Shown one piece after another: positions 23,960 through 35,009 of a stretch of 64,000 nt of DNA. How positions within the stretch are numbered: the stretch's first letter is position 1; the number at the start of each line of letters is the position of its first letter. Origin of the DNA: Melastoma dodecandrum (Eukaryota; Streptophyta; Magnoliopsida; Myrtales; Melastomataceae); NCBI GenBank assembly GCA_029817715.1, contig JARUPY010000083.1, positions 682,001-746,000 on the forward strand. The letters run 5' to 3'. The notes beneath the pieces are model-generated. The model worked only from the letters and a program-made list of their open reading frames with translations. It did no database searches and was not told the origin of the DNA. Made by a program: the position numbers and the translations under genes.

Positions 23960-24245
23960 TTTACTAGGAAGCTTCGAGATGGCACCCCAAGTCTTTGTAG
24001 CAAGATTAACAAAATTAAGAAAGTAGCTGTAATATCATCCATGGCATTGTAAGTCCTATATGTGCATCGTTGTTGTCCAGTCCATACATCCCATAAATGA
24101 ATCGGATGGTCTCTGGTAATTGATGTGAAAACACCTATAACAAGATCTTCATAATTATGACAGGTGAACACCATTTGACGCCCTTCTAAGAAATTATCCC
24201 CAATCATCTCCCTCCTGTCATGCCGATTGAAATGGCACACTCGCT
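23960..24245 (-). pseudogene. WD40 gene fragment resembling WRAP53/TCAB1
   Basis: The minus strand carries a fragment with FTSITRDHPIHLWDVWTGQQ followed by RCTYRTYNAMDDITATF. This resembles the WD repeat of plant WRAP53/TCAB1 homologues, the telomerase/Cajal-body RNP protein, whose usual text is TTRDHPIHLWD...LRCTYRAYDAMDEITAAF. Upstream, a second frame gives KGVKWCSP, matching the FLKGVKWSPDG segment of the same family. Downstream, a third frame gives FVNLATKTWGA, resembling FNPAGTKIFAG. About 60-70 residues between these parts of a real WRAP53 appear deleted. Three frames are needed, so it is a pseudogene. The next gene fragment on the same strand is the PLD alpha pseudogene, after the Copia insertion is removed. 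Confidence 0.7.
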
Positions 24246-24249
24246 ATGA

Positions 24250-24649
24250 TGTGATTCCATAGTCAATCAATGGATGATCGGACTATGCCTCAATCCATCA
24301 GAGACACTCTTCAAGAGGATTCTCTCATCAACCTGTTGCTGTTCTCGTTCTCATTCATCTTCTGTTTCCTCCATCGTGGCCATCTGCATACTTCTTTCTC
24401 CCTGCAGCCTTCTGTTCTGCTCCGTCACTTGAGCTTCAATTGCCCTCACACAGGAAGGGATGAGGTCAACAGTCTTCACCTTCGTTATTGCAACCGCCCC
24501 CACTCCGCCACCATGTAGTGACTGATCATTTCGTCTGATTCCCCCTTGAACTTCAAGTACTCTTAATCTCGTATCTAATCCATCCACCTTCCTCCGAAGT
24601 TCTCGCACCTTCTCCTTCATTGCCGCGATTTTTGTCAGCATCCTAGCGA
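24250..24649 (-). other. Coiled-coil-like open frame, unassigned
   Basis: A minus-strand open frame (24641-24351, 96 codons) begins MLTKIAAMKEKVRELRRKVD, with heptad spacing, and ends in an acidic tail. Its 5' side was cut by the solo LTR at 24655; the preceding sequence continues at 26701. It resembles the coiled-coil N-terminus of a Gypsy gag in general character, but no specific match is recognised. It could equally be the first exon of the WD40 fragment that follows. Confidence 0.3.
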
Positions 24650-24654
24650 CCTTG
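24650..24654. repeat. Target-site duplication CCTTG (left)
   Basis: Identical to 26696-26700. Confidence 0.9.
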
Positions 24655-26695
24655 TGTTAACATTGGTTTTGATGATGAACTTAAGCAACGTGTTACTTAT
24701 GGTCGGCAATATTGCTTTACAAATTGTATGCTTGTTTTTAGTGATGAGCAAAGTATTGCTGAGTCACAACTAGCATGAGCATTATGTTGCTACTTTACAG
24801 TAAGATGCTACTCTAATGATACGCTTACCCACTGAATATATGGAAATAAATATTTCCTATTTATGTTATATTTTGAATTAATTTAGAATATATGTCTAAA
24901 CGTCTTAATACATTGAACTTGGTCTGGACGTTCCAAATCATCTGCTTAGGCAACTCAAAATTATGATATTAGCTTTCTAAGTTAAAATTTGGGAAAAAAG
25001 TATTTTATTATGGAAGTCTTCGATCATTTGCAGGACGCTGTAAAGAGACAAATTGTAAAATCAATAATCATGATTATGATTTGATTTTAATAGTTGATAT
25101 GATAAGGTTATCATTAGGTCAATTAATTTATAAAACATGAAAATAAATAATCTCATTTGGATGATATAAATAATCAAGGGAAGTTACCGCTTGAGGACTT
25201 TCCTTATCGGGCATAGTGACCGTTGAGCAGGCACCTGCTCAGAACTGTATGAAATTTTGGAAACAAATCAAGAGAATCATCCTAATGAACCTGGACACCT
25301 CCCACGATGTTTTCCCCATAAAAATCAAACAAGTCTCTCAGATCAAATTGTCTGAGTGCGTTGTGTGGTCTGTGTGGTTGTCTAAAGCCTGGGTGATTTG
25401 TGTGAAGCTTTAAGGATCTGTGTGAGCTGTGTGATCGACGGAGAACACAAGGTGCTAAGTGATCGTCCGGTTCTTACCTTTCACAACTGCGTGTGGGAGT
25501 GCCAAGGGCTGGGTACTACTTTGGTCATCGTGATAGGGACTATGTGTCCTCAGTGTGTTCAACGAGTGGCTGGCGAACCGTCTAAGGGAAGCTAAGTGAA
25601 TATATGTTCTGATTGCAGTAACCAGTTACTAAACCATCGACAAGAAGTCGTTCTTGTCGTGCCTTTTCGTTGGGACGTCACGAACCTACGGAGTTTGTGC
25701 AGTTTGACACACACGTGTGGGTACGCACTAGAAATCTCGTGCCTACAAGGTAGAGCAAGAGTTGAGAACGCTGCTGGAGTGGAAAGAGGTCCTCCCGAGC
25801 ACAGGGGTGTTGTGTAGAAGTCTCGACTTCCATATATAAAGGGACAGTAGAGCAGATTGTGTGGGAGCCGCCAGAGCTGAAAATTCCACCTTAAGCACAG
25901 GGTGTGCAGTGCAGTGAGTTCCGGCTGTGGTAACCGTGCACGTCTGAACTGTGTGAAGGACGGATACCTCAACTTCGCTTTGTGAGAAGTCAGGTTCCAC
26001 TGTGTGAGGAACCAACCTTTCCTTTTGTTTTTTTTTGTTTCAAGTGAATCTATTTGCGGTTGTCTTTTTTGTGCTTATAGACAGGTTCTCATTAAAACGA
26101 GACAAAAGCTGTGTAGAAATCCTCTGCTGTAAATCCGAAACAGATTGCTCCCTCGGAAGTCGTTTTATCACCGTAAGGAAAAATTTTGTAAGGATTTATA
26201 TTACAACATTGTCTTTGTACTTTGATAGACAGGTTTACACTAAAGCGACAACGTGCTGCGTGAAAATCCATTGAGCTATCAACTACTTAACGTGAGCATT
26301 CATCTGTTGGAAACGAGAAGGTGTCCACTGAGTGAGGAGCTGATCATTGCCCTTGAGGGATCTTTAATTTATTTAAGGATTCCTATGAGAAACTAAAAGC
26401 CTAGTGCAAAGGCATTTTGCACCCATTAGATAATATAGTGGATTCACCTGGTGGAAAGTAGACGTAGGTCGATTAAAGCCGAACCATTATAAACTACTGT
26501 GTGCATTACGATCACGCAAACACTCGTACGAAAACCTACTCAACCAAATTGTAACGCTTACAATGAAGCAGATCTCATAATATGTGAAATGCTCCATTAT
26601 AATATAGTACACTTCCCCTTACACTGAGAAAGAATGGATGAAAAAGTTACAATTACTAATTCAGCACCCTCTTCGTGCTCCTGAGCGATCCAACA
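24655..26695 (+). repeat. Complete SIRE-like solo LTR with CCTTG target duplication
   Basis: A 2041-bp LTR starting TGTTAACATTGG and ending GAGCGATCCAACA, flanked on both sides by CCTTG and without any internal region. This is a solo LTR, formed by recombination between the two LTRs of an inserted element. It is the longest copy of the LTR family also present at 83-1763 and 3080-4340. It has no coding capacity; the open frames within it are incidental. Confidence 0.95.
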
Positions 26696-26700
26696 CCTTG
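26696..26700. repeat. Target-site duplication CCTTG (right)
   Basis: Identical to 24650-24654. Confidence 0.9.
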
Positions 26701-27239
26701 CTCCATCAGATCCGGAATGCCCTTGTGAGGAGCTCGAGCGATGTCGCTCTAATGTCGCTTGATGAGAGCAAGCCAAGAACGTGACACACTACTAAATCTC
26801 CACTGCTCGGATAATTAAGACAATGGTCGAAGATCCACCATAAATATTAAACCGAAATTTTGACAATTCGGTATTTGGTACTTGGTTCATTAGAAATTTT
26901 AAAAATCAAATTGTTTTCATTTTGGAATATTTAATTATAAAAATATATCTAGGATTCCAAATTAGCCGAACTTTGATTATGGTCGACAGCTTTTTGGCCC
27001 ATTCTTCTTTGCCCATACATTTACACTAGAAGTCTAGAATTAAAACTAAATGTAGCATAACTTCATAAGAAACTAAAGATTATTCGTTGAACTTCTAAAT
27101 AGACCCATAATAGTCCCAAAACAAGTGCAACTAGGTCTAGGGCTTGCAGCCTTATCTTCTCCCACATAGTCACCAGAAAGAATCGTCTTCCGGATCAAAT
27201 CAACTAATTCAACACAGAAAATGACTATTCTCAAGTGCG

Positions 27240-28960
27240 ATCATGAAACTATTAGGAAATCCTTGGTGCGCTTGCTTCTACTTATTGAGCTTCCTCTCAA
27301 GTTTGTTTTAAGGCATAAATTCATTCATTTCATATTTATTGTAAGTCCTAAGTTTAAAGTTCCTTCATGATGGATAATACAAAATGATGTTTATGATAAG
27401 TTTTCGCTCGAAAAAAGAGAAGTTGTAGGAATATTTTAAGAAGTCACGTCAAAGAGTTAGTTTGACTATTGATAATTGGACATCTATTCAAAAAGTCAAT
27501 TATATGTGTTTGCTTTGACTAATCCCAACGTTGATGAGAATTGGGAGTTGCAGAAGCGGATATTGAGTTTTTCGTCAGTTACAAAACACAAGTGAAAGGA
27601 TGATGGGATTGGTATTGACAGATACTTGCATTATTTGGCTCTTAAAGAGATTTTACCATCACTATAGATAACACAAGTTCAAATAATGTTGTAGTTCGTT
27701 TTTATTTTTGAAAGAAAAGTACTGTAACAAGGAAGAGAGTGTGATCAGATGTAAGTTTCTTCATAGGAGATGTGTTGCGCATATTATCTATTTAGGTTTG
27801 AAGGATGGATTGAATATGATGTTTAACTTGGTGAAGAGAGTTTCGAAAAGTTGTTGCTTATATTAGAACGTCTCTTCAAAGATTGTTATAGTTTAAGGAG
27901 TGTGCATTGGCTGAAAAGATCGATAGTAAGGCTTTTCTAGTTTTGGATATGCCAACGAGGTGGAATTGATTGTATTTGACATTAGAAGTAGCAATAAAGT
28001 TTGAGAAGACCTTCGAGAGATTTAATGATGAAAGCATAAATTTTAGAAAAGATCTTGAAGACGATAGTGGCATATGTATAATATAAACTTATTTGATTGG
28101 GAAAATGTGGGAAGACTTGTCATACATCTTAGACACTTTTATGAGATTACTTTGAAAGTTTTTAGTTTAAAGTTTTTTACTTCAAATTATTTTTATCATG
28201 AACTAGCAAATCTTGATGTGGAAAAAATGAATAAGTAGATTTTCATCACACTTGTCTTTGATCCTCATTAGAAATTTGATTATGTGGAGTTGTGTTTGAA
28301 TGACACATATCTTAATAAGGCATATGCTATTATTTCTCAAGTTAAAAACACTCTTTATGATATGTTTGCCGAGCAAAAGGAAATGGATTGTGGAGCATCG
28401 TGAATATATGGTGACTAATGATGGAAGTGATGGTGATGGCATTGACAAGGGTCAATCATCAAAGGCATCTATGTTAGATAATGATATAAGATTCCAAGGT
28501 TGGAACGATTGACATATTAGAATGTCAATGCTATTAAGATTTCCATTCTTGGCCGAATGGCTCATGATATTTTAAACATAAAAGTCTCCACGGTTGCTTC
28601 TAAGTCCGCATTTAGCACAAGTAATTTTTTTACATCTTTTTAACTCATGATTTATGCAAATGCACTTTTCTCAATCTATTGTTTGTATTAAAAACTAACA
28701 TTTATTCAATATGTAATAGTTGAAAGAGTCATTGATGCTTTTAGAAGTTCTTTGGATCCTTAGAATGTCGAGGCAATTATGTGCACACAAGATTAGCTTC
28801 GTATAGGGCACCCATGTGAAGTTGAATGCACACAAGATTAGCTTCGTATAAGGCACCCATGTGAAGTTGAAGTCAAAGTTAACCATTTTGAACAAGACAA
28901 ATTTGAAAGTGGTAAACTTTTAATTTCATATTATTCCTTATTATACTTATTACTTACTCT
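27240..28960 (+). pseudogene. hAT transposase pseudogene (RICESLEEPER/Ac-like)
   Basis: A plus-strand, multi-frame remnant of a plant hAT transposase. In order: RKYFKKSRQRVSLTIDNWTS (~27420-27482), the DGIGIDRYL region (~27600), the RCCAHILNL-like block in shifted frame (~27770), and a DMPTRWN-like block (~27945-27970). Then come a KMNKLIFITLVFDP-like region (~28220-28265) and VKNTLYDMFAEQ (~28340). The family signature VSTVASKSAFSTS is at ~28583-28620. VERVIDAFRSSLDP (~28718-28760) follows what may be a short intron opening at 28620. Ricesleeper-type proteins share the dimerisation motif VSTVASESAFSTG with RxI-DxFRSSLxP. Stops throughout make it non-functional. Confidence 0.85.
28782..28871. 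repeat. Two-copy 45-bp tandem duplication in the hAT remnant
   Basis: The segment starting TGCACACAAGATTAGCTTCG at 28782 repeats at 28827 with one change. It duplicates the codons around CTQD-x-LRI-x-HPCEVE near the end of the transposase. Confidence 0.9.
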
Positions 28961-29259
28961 TTGTATGAAATTAATACTCTTATCTCATGAATATAATGAT
29001 TGTCCGCACTTACATTTGAACAAAAGGGTACATTGGTGATTTCAATTGCTAGCAATTAAAGATTGAAGATCGTTGGGGCTCATGAGGCTGGTGAAAATGA
29101 AGTTATTTTTAATTTGTCGAATGTTTAGCTTATGAAATTGAAGTTTTTTTCTATTATATATTTGTCCGATGTCGTTGAATTGGGATATATCTGGATGGGC
29201 CACGAAATATTTTCTAACCATCTTAAACCCCATCTAGGCCCCTTTCTCGGCCCAATTCA

Positions 29260-29427
29260 ATAATTTGGAACTTCCAAATACAAAACCGAAATACCCAAAT
29301 TACTTCGGTATTTGCAACTTAGGTATTCAGTTCGATATTTGATTGATGAAATTTTGAAAGTTCAATATTTGGATTTTATGTATTTGTTTCGATATAAGTT
29401 TAGAATATCGAATGCTCACCCCTAAAC
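29260..29427 (+). repeat. 3' subterminal region and probable TIR of the hAT element
   Basis: This AT-rich region holds AAACCGAAATACC and TTCGGTATTTGC motifs, and ends GAATGCTCACCCCTAAAC. Read inward from its right end it is GTTTAGGGGTGAGCATTC, similar to the AGGGGTGAGCA termini of many plant hAT elements. Similar motifs (AAACCGAAATTTTGAC, TTCGGTATTTGG) occur at about 26850-26880 on the left side, but a left TIR is not visible, so the left end seems lost. Confidence 0.55.
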
Positions 29428-29439
29428 AAATGTGATGAT

Positions 29440-31068
29440 CCAATCATCCAAGAGGTTTTGGATATTGAATCAGATGGTGATACAATCATTCCCGTGCCAC
29501 GAAGCTTAAGAGTGGTATTGGTAAACCACCTTAGATTGTAACCAAATGAAGAAGGTTTTGTCGACTTACCTTCAATGAGCTTGATGCAGCCCATATCCCT
29601 CAACCATGCAAACATGATGATATCCAATGGATGGCAAGTTGGACTCGGGTCCTCTGGTTTGCATTGCGGATGGCAGGTTTGGTGGGTTGGGGTCCTCCGG
29701 CTCTTGATGGCGGGATGCAATGAGCTTCTTGGGCTCCTTGGGCTTTGCTACGATGGCAGGTTTGGTGGATGGGGCTGGAATTATTCCATCTCGACTCACC
29801 TCGTCAAGCTTCTTGGTGTTGACCGCCTTGAAGAAAGTTTAGAGGGTTTTCCTGATCAGGTAGTGTAATTATTCTCGCGGCAATAGTTGAATGATCGATT
29901 AGTTCTTTCTCCTTGAGTGTCGTCTGGATCTAAGACGCCATTTGCCTGAACCTTTAGGCAAACTACTTAATGTCTTTTGCCTAGTATCTCATCAGCTTCT
30001 TAAGGTCCAAAATTGTTGAATTCATTTCGACATTGAAGCACTAGTAGTCTAAGAATTCTAGGGTTAATTCCTTAAACATTAAATATAGGTTTAGATCCTT
30101 GGTGTAATACTAGTGAAGGGCTGATTCTACCAGTCTCTTGGAACCTGGCAATGCGAATTTGTTGTCTATCGAGTATACTATCATCTTGTGACAAAATTGT
30201 TTCATACGAAGCTTTAGGCATCCTTTCTCATGAAATTTCTCAAATTCTGGCTTCTTGAGTTTCAGTGCGATTTGGATTTGTGGAACATGGTACTCATTGT
30301 ACTCCTAGGTCTGGGACTATGCTCTTAATTAGCATTGAGACGCTCTTTGAGCCTTGCTATATGTCGCGCCTCTTCATCTTGCATAGAGGCAATCCTAGAT
30401 TCGAGTATTGTCTCAAAACATTGTTTTGATCCTTCTCTCTAAATAACTATTACAACCGCCACGTTACGAATTCTAGTGCTTGATAAAGTTGGCTCTGTTT
30501 GCGGAACTGAAGGCATCACAACATATGCAGAGATCTCAAAGTTGGGTGGTGTAGCATCGATAGGAAGGTAGAATTAGCCCTTCTATCAGTGACGATGCCG
30601 AAGCTTAAGGAGTTGGTCTGTCTGCCAGCTGCATTTAGGTTTTTGGCCCTAGTGCTAACAGTTCTGGATGGTACAATGACAAGTTTCGTGCTTGATACGG
30701 AGGGTGGCTTGTGCATGTACGAGTTGTATAGGGAGGGTATACGGGTGAAGGCACCGAATCCGGGCAGGATCAGGTTGTAGACTGATGGCATAATTGGCGA
30801 GGTACCCAAACTCATCGGAAAGTGTGGGTGATACGGTGGCACCATGGTTGTTGGCACTGTGCATCCAGCATTACGGGCGTCAAATGGGGATCTCACGTGA
30901 CGGCGGGGGCACGTGTGGCAGCAAGTGGTTGCTGAGGTTTTTCGCCATCATTGTTTTAGGGAGGACAATTTGATGGTAAGAAATTCCACCTTGTCTCCCT
31001 GGGAGGAGTTGGAAATTCCACCTAAACCCAAGCAGAGCATGGTTGAATGACATAGCAACCGGCGGCAT
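29440..31068 (-). pseudogene. Ty3/Gypsy gag remnant
   Basis: Minus-strand text resembles the gag of plant Gypsy elements. About 30110-30000 reads SALH-stop-YYTKDLNLYLMFKELT, corresponding to the usual LEWYYQLEGTNIHTWEDL region. About 29990-29890 reads as a degraded AKDIK-x-FA-x-RFRQMASX followed by LKEKELIDHSTIAAR, corresponding to FKEYAQRWRDLAAQVQPPLTEKEL. The open frame 30896-30516 (126 codons, Pro/Ser/Thr-rich, with PPYHPHFPM) would be the upstream disordered part. The block 29799-29572 is a Pro-rich linker. Stops are frequent. Orientation and order fit the 5' half of the element whose protease/G-patch part lies at 18900-16800; that link is inference. Confidence 0.6.
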
Positions 31069-31677
31069 CGTTGACTTTCATCGCTTTTTTCTTTATAAAA
31101 ATATGTTCCATTTATATTAATTAGTAATACAATATAGTTTGTAAGTAATAGTACAATTCTACCTACGTGCTGAACCTACTATGACAGAGCACGTATGTAG
31201 AAGTCCCCAAGTCACCTGTAATAACGAGTAGGAATTAGTCAAATACTAAGTATGGCAACCCAGTTGTATGCAGTTAAGATGTAATTAATGTCTCTTAGTA
31301 TGTCTCTCAAATCAGGCTTTATTTCCCGAATCTGACATGCACTCGGACTTAAATCGTCCTGAGAATTTAACCTCATGCACTTAGACTGACATCCGGGGTA
31401 CTCACCTTTCCCGCCCCTTCCGTGCCTCGCGAATATACTTGATAGTATTTTGCATTTTCGGTCGTTCCATCCGAATCGTGTCGCCCACAAAATACACCAT
31501 TATTGTATCCTTCCAGCTATTGTCCCGACCCAATTTTCCCATCCTTGAAGGCTTGATTCCAAGGGTTCCAAGAGTCTTCCCCTCCTAATCCCTATCCCTT
31601 GCCATATCCCTCGACCATTATAGGGTTGTTCCATTGATTCAATTGTTGTACTTTCCCCACGTTTCTATCTTTCATCC
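31069..31677. other. No gene recognised
   Basis: Sequence between the Gypsy gag remnant and the solo LTR. A minus-strand open frame (31490-31239) has no recognisable domain. The last five bases, CATCC, are the left target duplication of the next LTR. Confidence 0.4.
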
Positions 31678-31969
31678 TGTTACACTAAGAGGAGGAGTGA
31701 ATTAGTGTTAATCTCCAAATTCGGATTTTAACGCTTTTTCGTTTTACCCCGCAGCGGAAGAAAGCTTCTATTAAATAGAACCGCAAATAGGATTCTGTAC
31801 AACAGAACGTTCAAGTGTGTTCGCAATTTGTTTGATTGGACACAAGTATTTTTATAGTGGTTCAGCAAATTGCTTACGTCCACTCTTCACCCAAATATTT
31901 GGATGGTTTCCACGCAAATGTATCTCAGTACAAATTACACAAGTGATAGCAACTAAAAAACAGACCCGT

Positions 31970-32410
31970 AAGTTCTGTACAATAGAGGCTTGAGTGGCAG
32001 AGCATAGACCAGAAGGTTCTGTACCGTAGAGGTTTGTTACGAAGCACAAACACTGAGGTTCTGTACTATAGTAACTTAGGCTCAATACAGACCAGAAGGT
32101 TCTGTATCGTAGTAAGTTCGGCACAACACAGATTAGAGGATTCTGTGTCGAAGAAACTTAGGCACAACACAGATCAGAAGGTTCTGTGTCGAAGAAGGTT
32201 TGGCACAACATAGACCAGAAGGTTCTGTGTCGAAGAGGGTAAGGCACAACACAGACCAGAAGGTTCTGTGTCGAAGAAGGTAAGGCACAACACAGACCAG
32301 AAGGTTCTGTGTCGAAGAAGGTAAGGCACAACACAGACCAGAAGGTTCTGTGTCGAAGAAGGTAAAGCACAATACTAACCAGAAGGTTCTGTGTCAGACG
32401 TGTTAACCTT
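31970..32410. repeat. 41-bp tandem array, each unit carrying GAAGGTTC
   Basis: About ten units at strict 41-bp spacing in the best part: the GGTTCTG core begins at 32057, 32098, 32139 (as GGATTCTG), 32180, 32221, 32262, 32303, 32344 and 32385. The typical unit reads GCACAACACAGACCAGAAGG, TTCTGTGTCGAAGAAGGTAA, G. Central units are almost identical and outer units decay, which suggests expansion by slippage or unequal exchange inside the LTR. Each good unit contains the perfect inverted half-site pair GAAnnTTC. Confidence 0.95.
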
Positions 32411-32739
32411 CTATAGCACAGATCAAGAGATTCTGTACTGTAAGCGTCAACCTTCTATAGAACAGATCCAAGGATTCTGTATCACAGAAGGTATAGCACA
32501 GACCGTAAGGTTCTGTACCAAGAATGTGTCAATCTTTAACAAACCAAAATGGTTTGTATTAGAAATGACTTGAGTTATGTACAGACCGTAAGGTTCTGCA
32601 CTAGAGTAGATTCAGACCTGAAGGTTCTGTTCTACAGGAGGTTATACAGATCCGAAGATTCTGCACAACAGGAAGTTGCACGCGTTAACGTGACTAACTA
32701 GGTAGTAAATGTGCAATCCCTCAAGGATAACGACTCGTG

Positions 32740-32950
32740 GCATACCCCACGCGAGCACGTAGCGGACCCTACGCAAGCGAACAGCGACCCCTGTTCAAGG
32801 ATGGATTTTCCCTCCGGCGGCTCCACACGACCTGCACGATCTCCTCGAGATAGCGACTATGTGGCGTACCCCACACAAGCACGTAGCATACCCTACGCAA
32901 GCACGTAGCAGACCCTGCGCAAGCACGTGGCAAACCCCACGCAAGCAGAT
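32740..32950. repeat. Imperfect tandem repeat with CACGTAGC core in the LTR
   Basis: At least five diverged copies of a unit like CCCTACGCAAGCACGTAGCA occur (near 32745, 32765, 32865, 32885, 32910 and 32935). Single related copies occur in the other LTR family at 45740-45770. A CACGTAG core recurs, so the array could hold G-box-like ACGT elements. Confidence 0.7.
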
Positions 32951-33963
32951 GGCAGCCTCCGTCCTAGGTTCCTGCACACAGAGCTCTACACAACAGAAGC
33001 TGGTTAGTCCCTCACCTTCTGTGCTCCCGAGGTTCAGCCCTTCTCTCCGACCCACTGCACGTTGCCCACGTACACACGCTTCCAACAACGTATCCTGCAG
33101 CTTCCAACCGAGTCCCTCGAGCCCCCGAGTCACTCTCCCAGAAGGCTTCACCAACGATGCAGCTTCCGCCGGTAGTGCTCCTCGTGTGACTAACTCGAAC
33201 GAATGAAAGAGCTAAAGCTCAAGCACACGCTCTCTCTGGACAGAATGGGATGGATATTTTCGTTGAGTGTTGAAGTATTATTTAATGGGAGAGAGGGCGT
33301 GGCTATTTATACATAAAATTTCAAGAAGAACATACAAAGGGAAAATATAATACGTAATCTGCAAAATGTGAAATAAAGAATTAGTTTACAAAATGATTTA
33401 TATACAGAAATAATATAAACGTGCAAGTATTCTGATAGAGAATAAATCAGAATTGAATTATAATATATTTTCCATGAATAGTGCACCACAGAAGGTATCG
33501 CAGAAGGTTCTGCTTGATAACCTTCTACAGATGGAAACAATAGTTGATTTGTTTCCAAATGACTTGAAGTCAATTCCATCCTGATAAAAACACACGTGAG
33601 AGTGTATCTGGACAGGTGGTGGTGATTTGCAATCAAATAATGTTCGTATGTTGATCAAGTAAGCTTACAGAAGCCTGTACACCAAATAATAGAACCTTTC
33701 CATATGTAGAAGATACATTTCCTTCACAAGAAATATTATCTCCAATATGATTATTTGAAAATCAAATCATGGTAATCTGATTAGACGAATATCTTAATCA
33801 GATAATATATATTTTGTAATTAAATAATTGATAACTAATTATTTAATTACAACAATAATTCTTACATAAAGCCCTTAACATAAAAAGCTTGTGTAGAATA
33901 GAATGTTCGACCTTCTGTAGTACAGAGGGTCCGGTTCATCATCAAAACCGTCCCAACACATCC

Positions 33964-35009
33964 ATTCAAGAAGTATACCATTATTTTCCGGCAACCAAGA
34001 GCATACGAACTACTATAACTACAATCATCAATTCCATACACGCACACGAGCTCATGCCAAGTCTCATACGCATAACATGAACTCAACTACCACCGAATGT
34101 CTCAATTCCCAAGGGGATAAGCACAACCCGGCCGCTCCCCCTTTGTCCATTTACGACCTGCCCCATCCCGGCTCAAACACGCACAATGGCGCGCACAACG
34201 CATGAACACATTCTTCACTCATGCGTAAACAGCACTCATCAATCACTATAAACCATCATTAGCACGACCGGTACCCCTTTCTTCCAAGTACCCGTGAATA
34301 GCACTCTAAAACAACCATGGATCCGAAATGTCTTTCCCTCATTCTCCGAGGGATCGACCACTCCGATACCTTTAGGGTCGAGACGCCATTTTCTCAACTT
34401 CCAAGGTCCGATCGTCCCTCCATTTTTCTAAACCAACCTCATCAAGACTCATCAAATACATAATAACAAAACAATCACTATCCCGAGACACCTCTCGCCC
34501 CATTCAAACCTTGGAAGGCGCTAGCCAAATCTGGCTACCTTTTGCCTTCCTTGTTCGGCCACATTCCACACACAAGCACAAGTAACGCTACACACACCAT
34601 CATCAACATGCACACATCAACAATGATCATCACACCAAGATCCACCCTTCAAAAAACTCGTAAAGAGTGACCTCATCAAAGTGTGTAGTTACCTTACACG
34701 CCAAAGAAACCGACTCCCCAACACTTCCAAGGGTAGGACGTTCCCCCACTCATTTCTAGAGAAATCTCGGGTCCTTCCCTTTCAAGTAACTCACATCCGA
34801 ACACATTCAAGTCACATGACGCAATGATAAAGAGACAAGATAATATGACCGATTAAAATAAAGTGTGGGGGAGAGGGAGATGAGGGTTCGTACTTCACAT
34901 TTTGGCCAGAGTTCAACACCTCCGCTTCTCTCCACCTTCGAGTGTTTTCTCTACTAACCTAATGCGTCCACAAACTTCATCCTTTGACAATCCACACTCT
35001 CCGACTCAA
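33964..35009. other. No gene recognised
   Basis: About 1 kb of C-rich, A-rich sequence without long open frames. It may be LTR or untranslated sequence of a Gypsy element, but I cannot support that by a motif. TCAA at 35006-35009 is the candidate left target duplication of the MITE that follows. Confidence 0.35.

Larger units (their letters stand above)
31678..33958 (-). repeat. SIRE-like solo LTR (minus) with CATCC target duplication
   Basis: On the minus strand this LTR starts TGTTGGGACGGTTTTGATGATGA at 33958 and ends CCTCTTAGTGTAACA at 31678. The 5-bp flanks are identical (CATCC at 31673-31677 and 33959-33963), and no internal domain is present, so it is a solo LTR of 2281 bp. It shares the GGTTTTGATGATGA start motif with the other SIRE-like LTRs. 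It is distinguished by a large 41-bp tandem array and by many ACAGAAGGTTCTGT-like motifs. Confidence 0.95.

Noticed and set aside
25592..26015. Minus-strand frames of 126 and 90 codons
   Set aside because: They lie wholly inside the solo LTR 24655-26695 and antisense to it, without homology or motif.
32133..32372. Minus-strand open frames of 70-80 codons with repeated TEPSGLCCA/RHRTFWSVLC peptides
   Set aside because: They are direct translations of the 41-bp tandem array in the LTR. Two overlapping frames show the same repetition, and no start or domain context supports a protein.
31970..32410. Possible CRISPR-like repeat array
   Set aside because: Units are contiguous at 41 bp with no unique spacers, and the sequence is eukaryotic LTR DNA.
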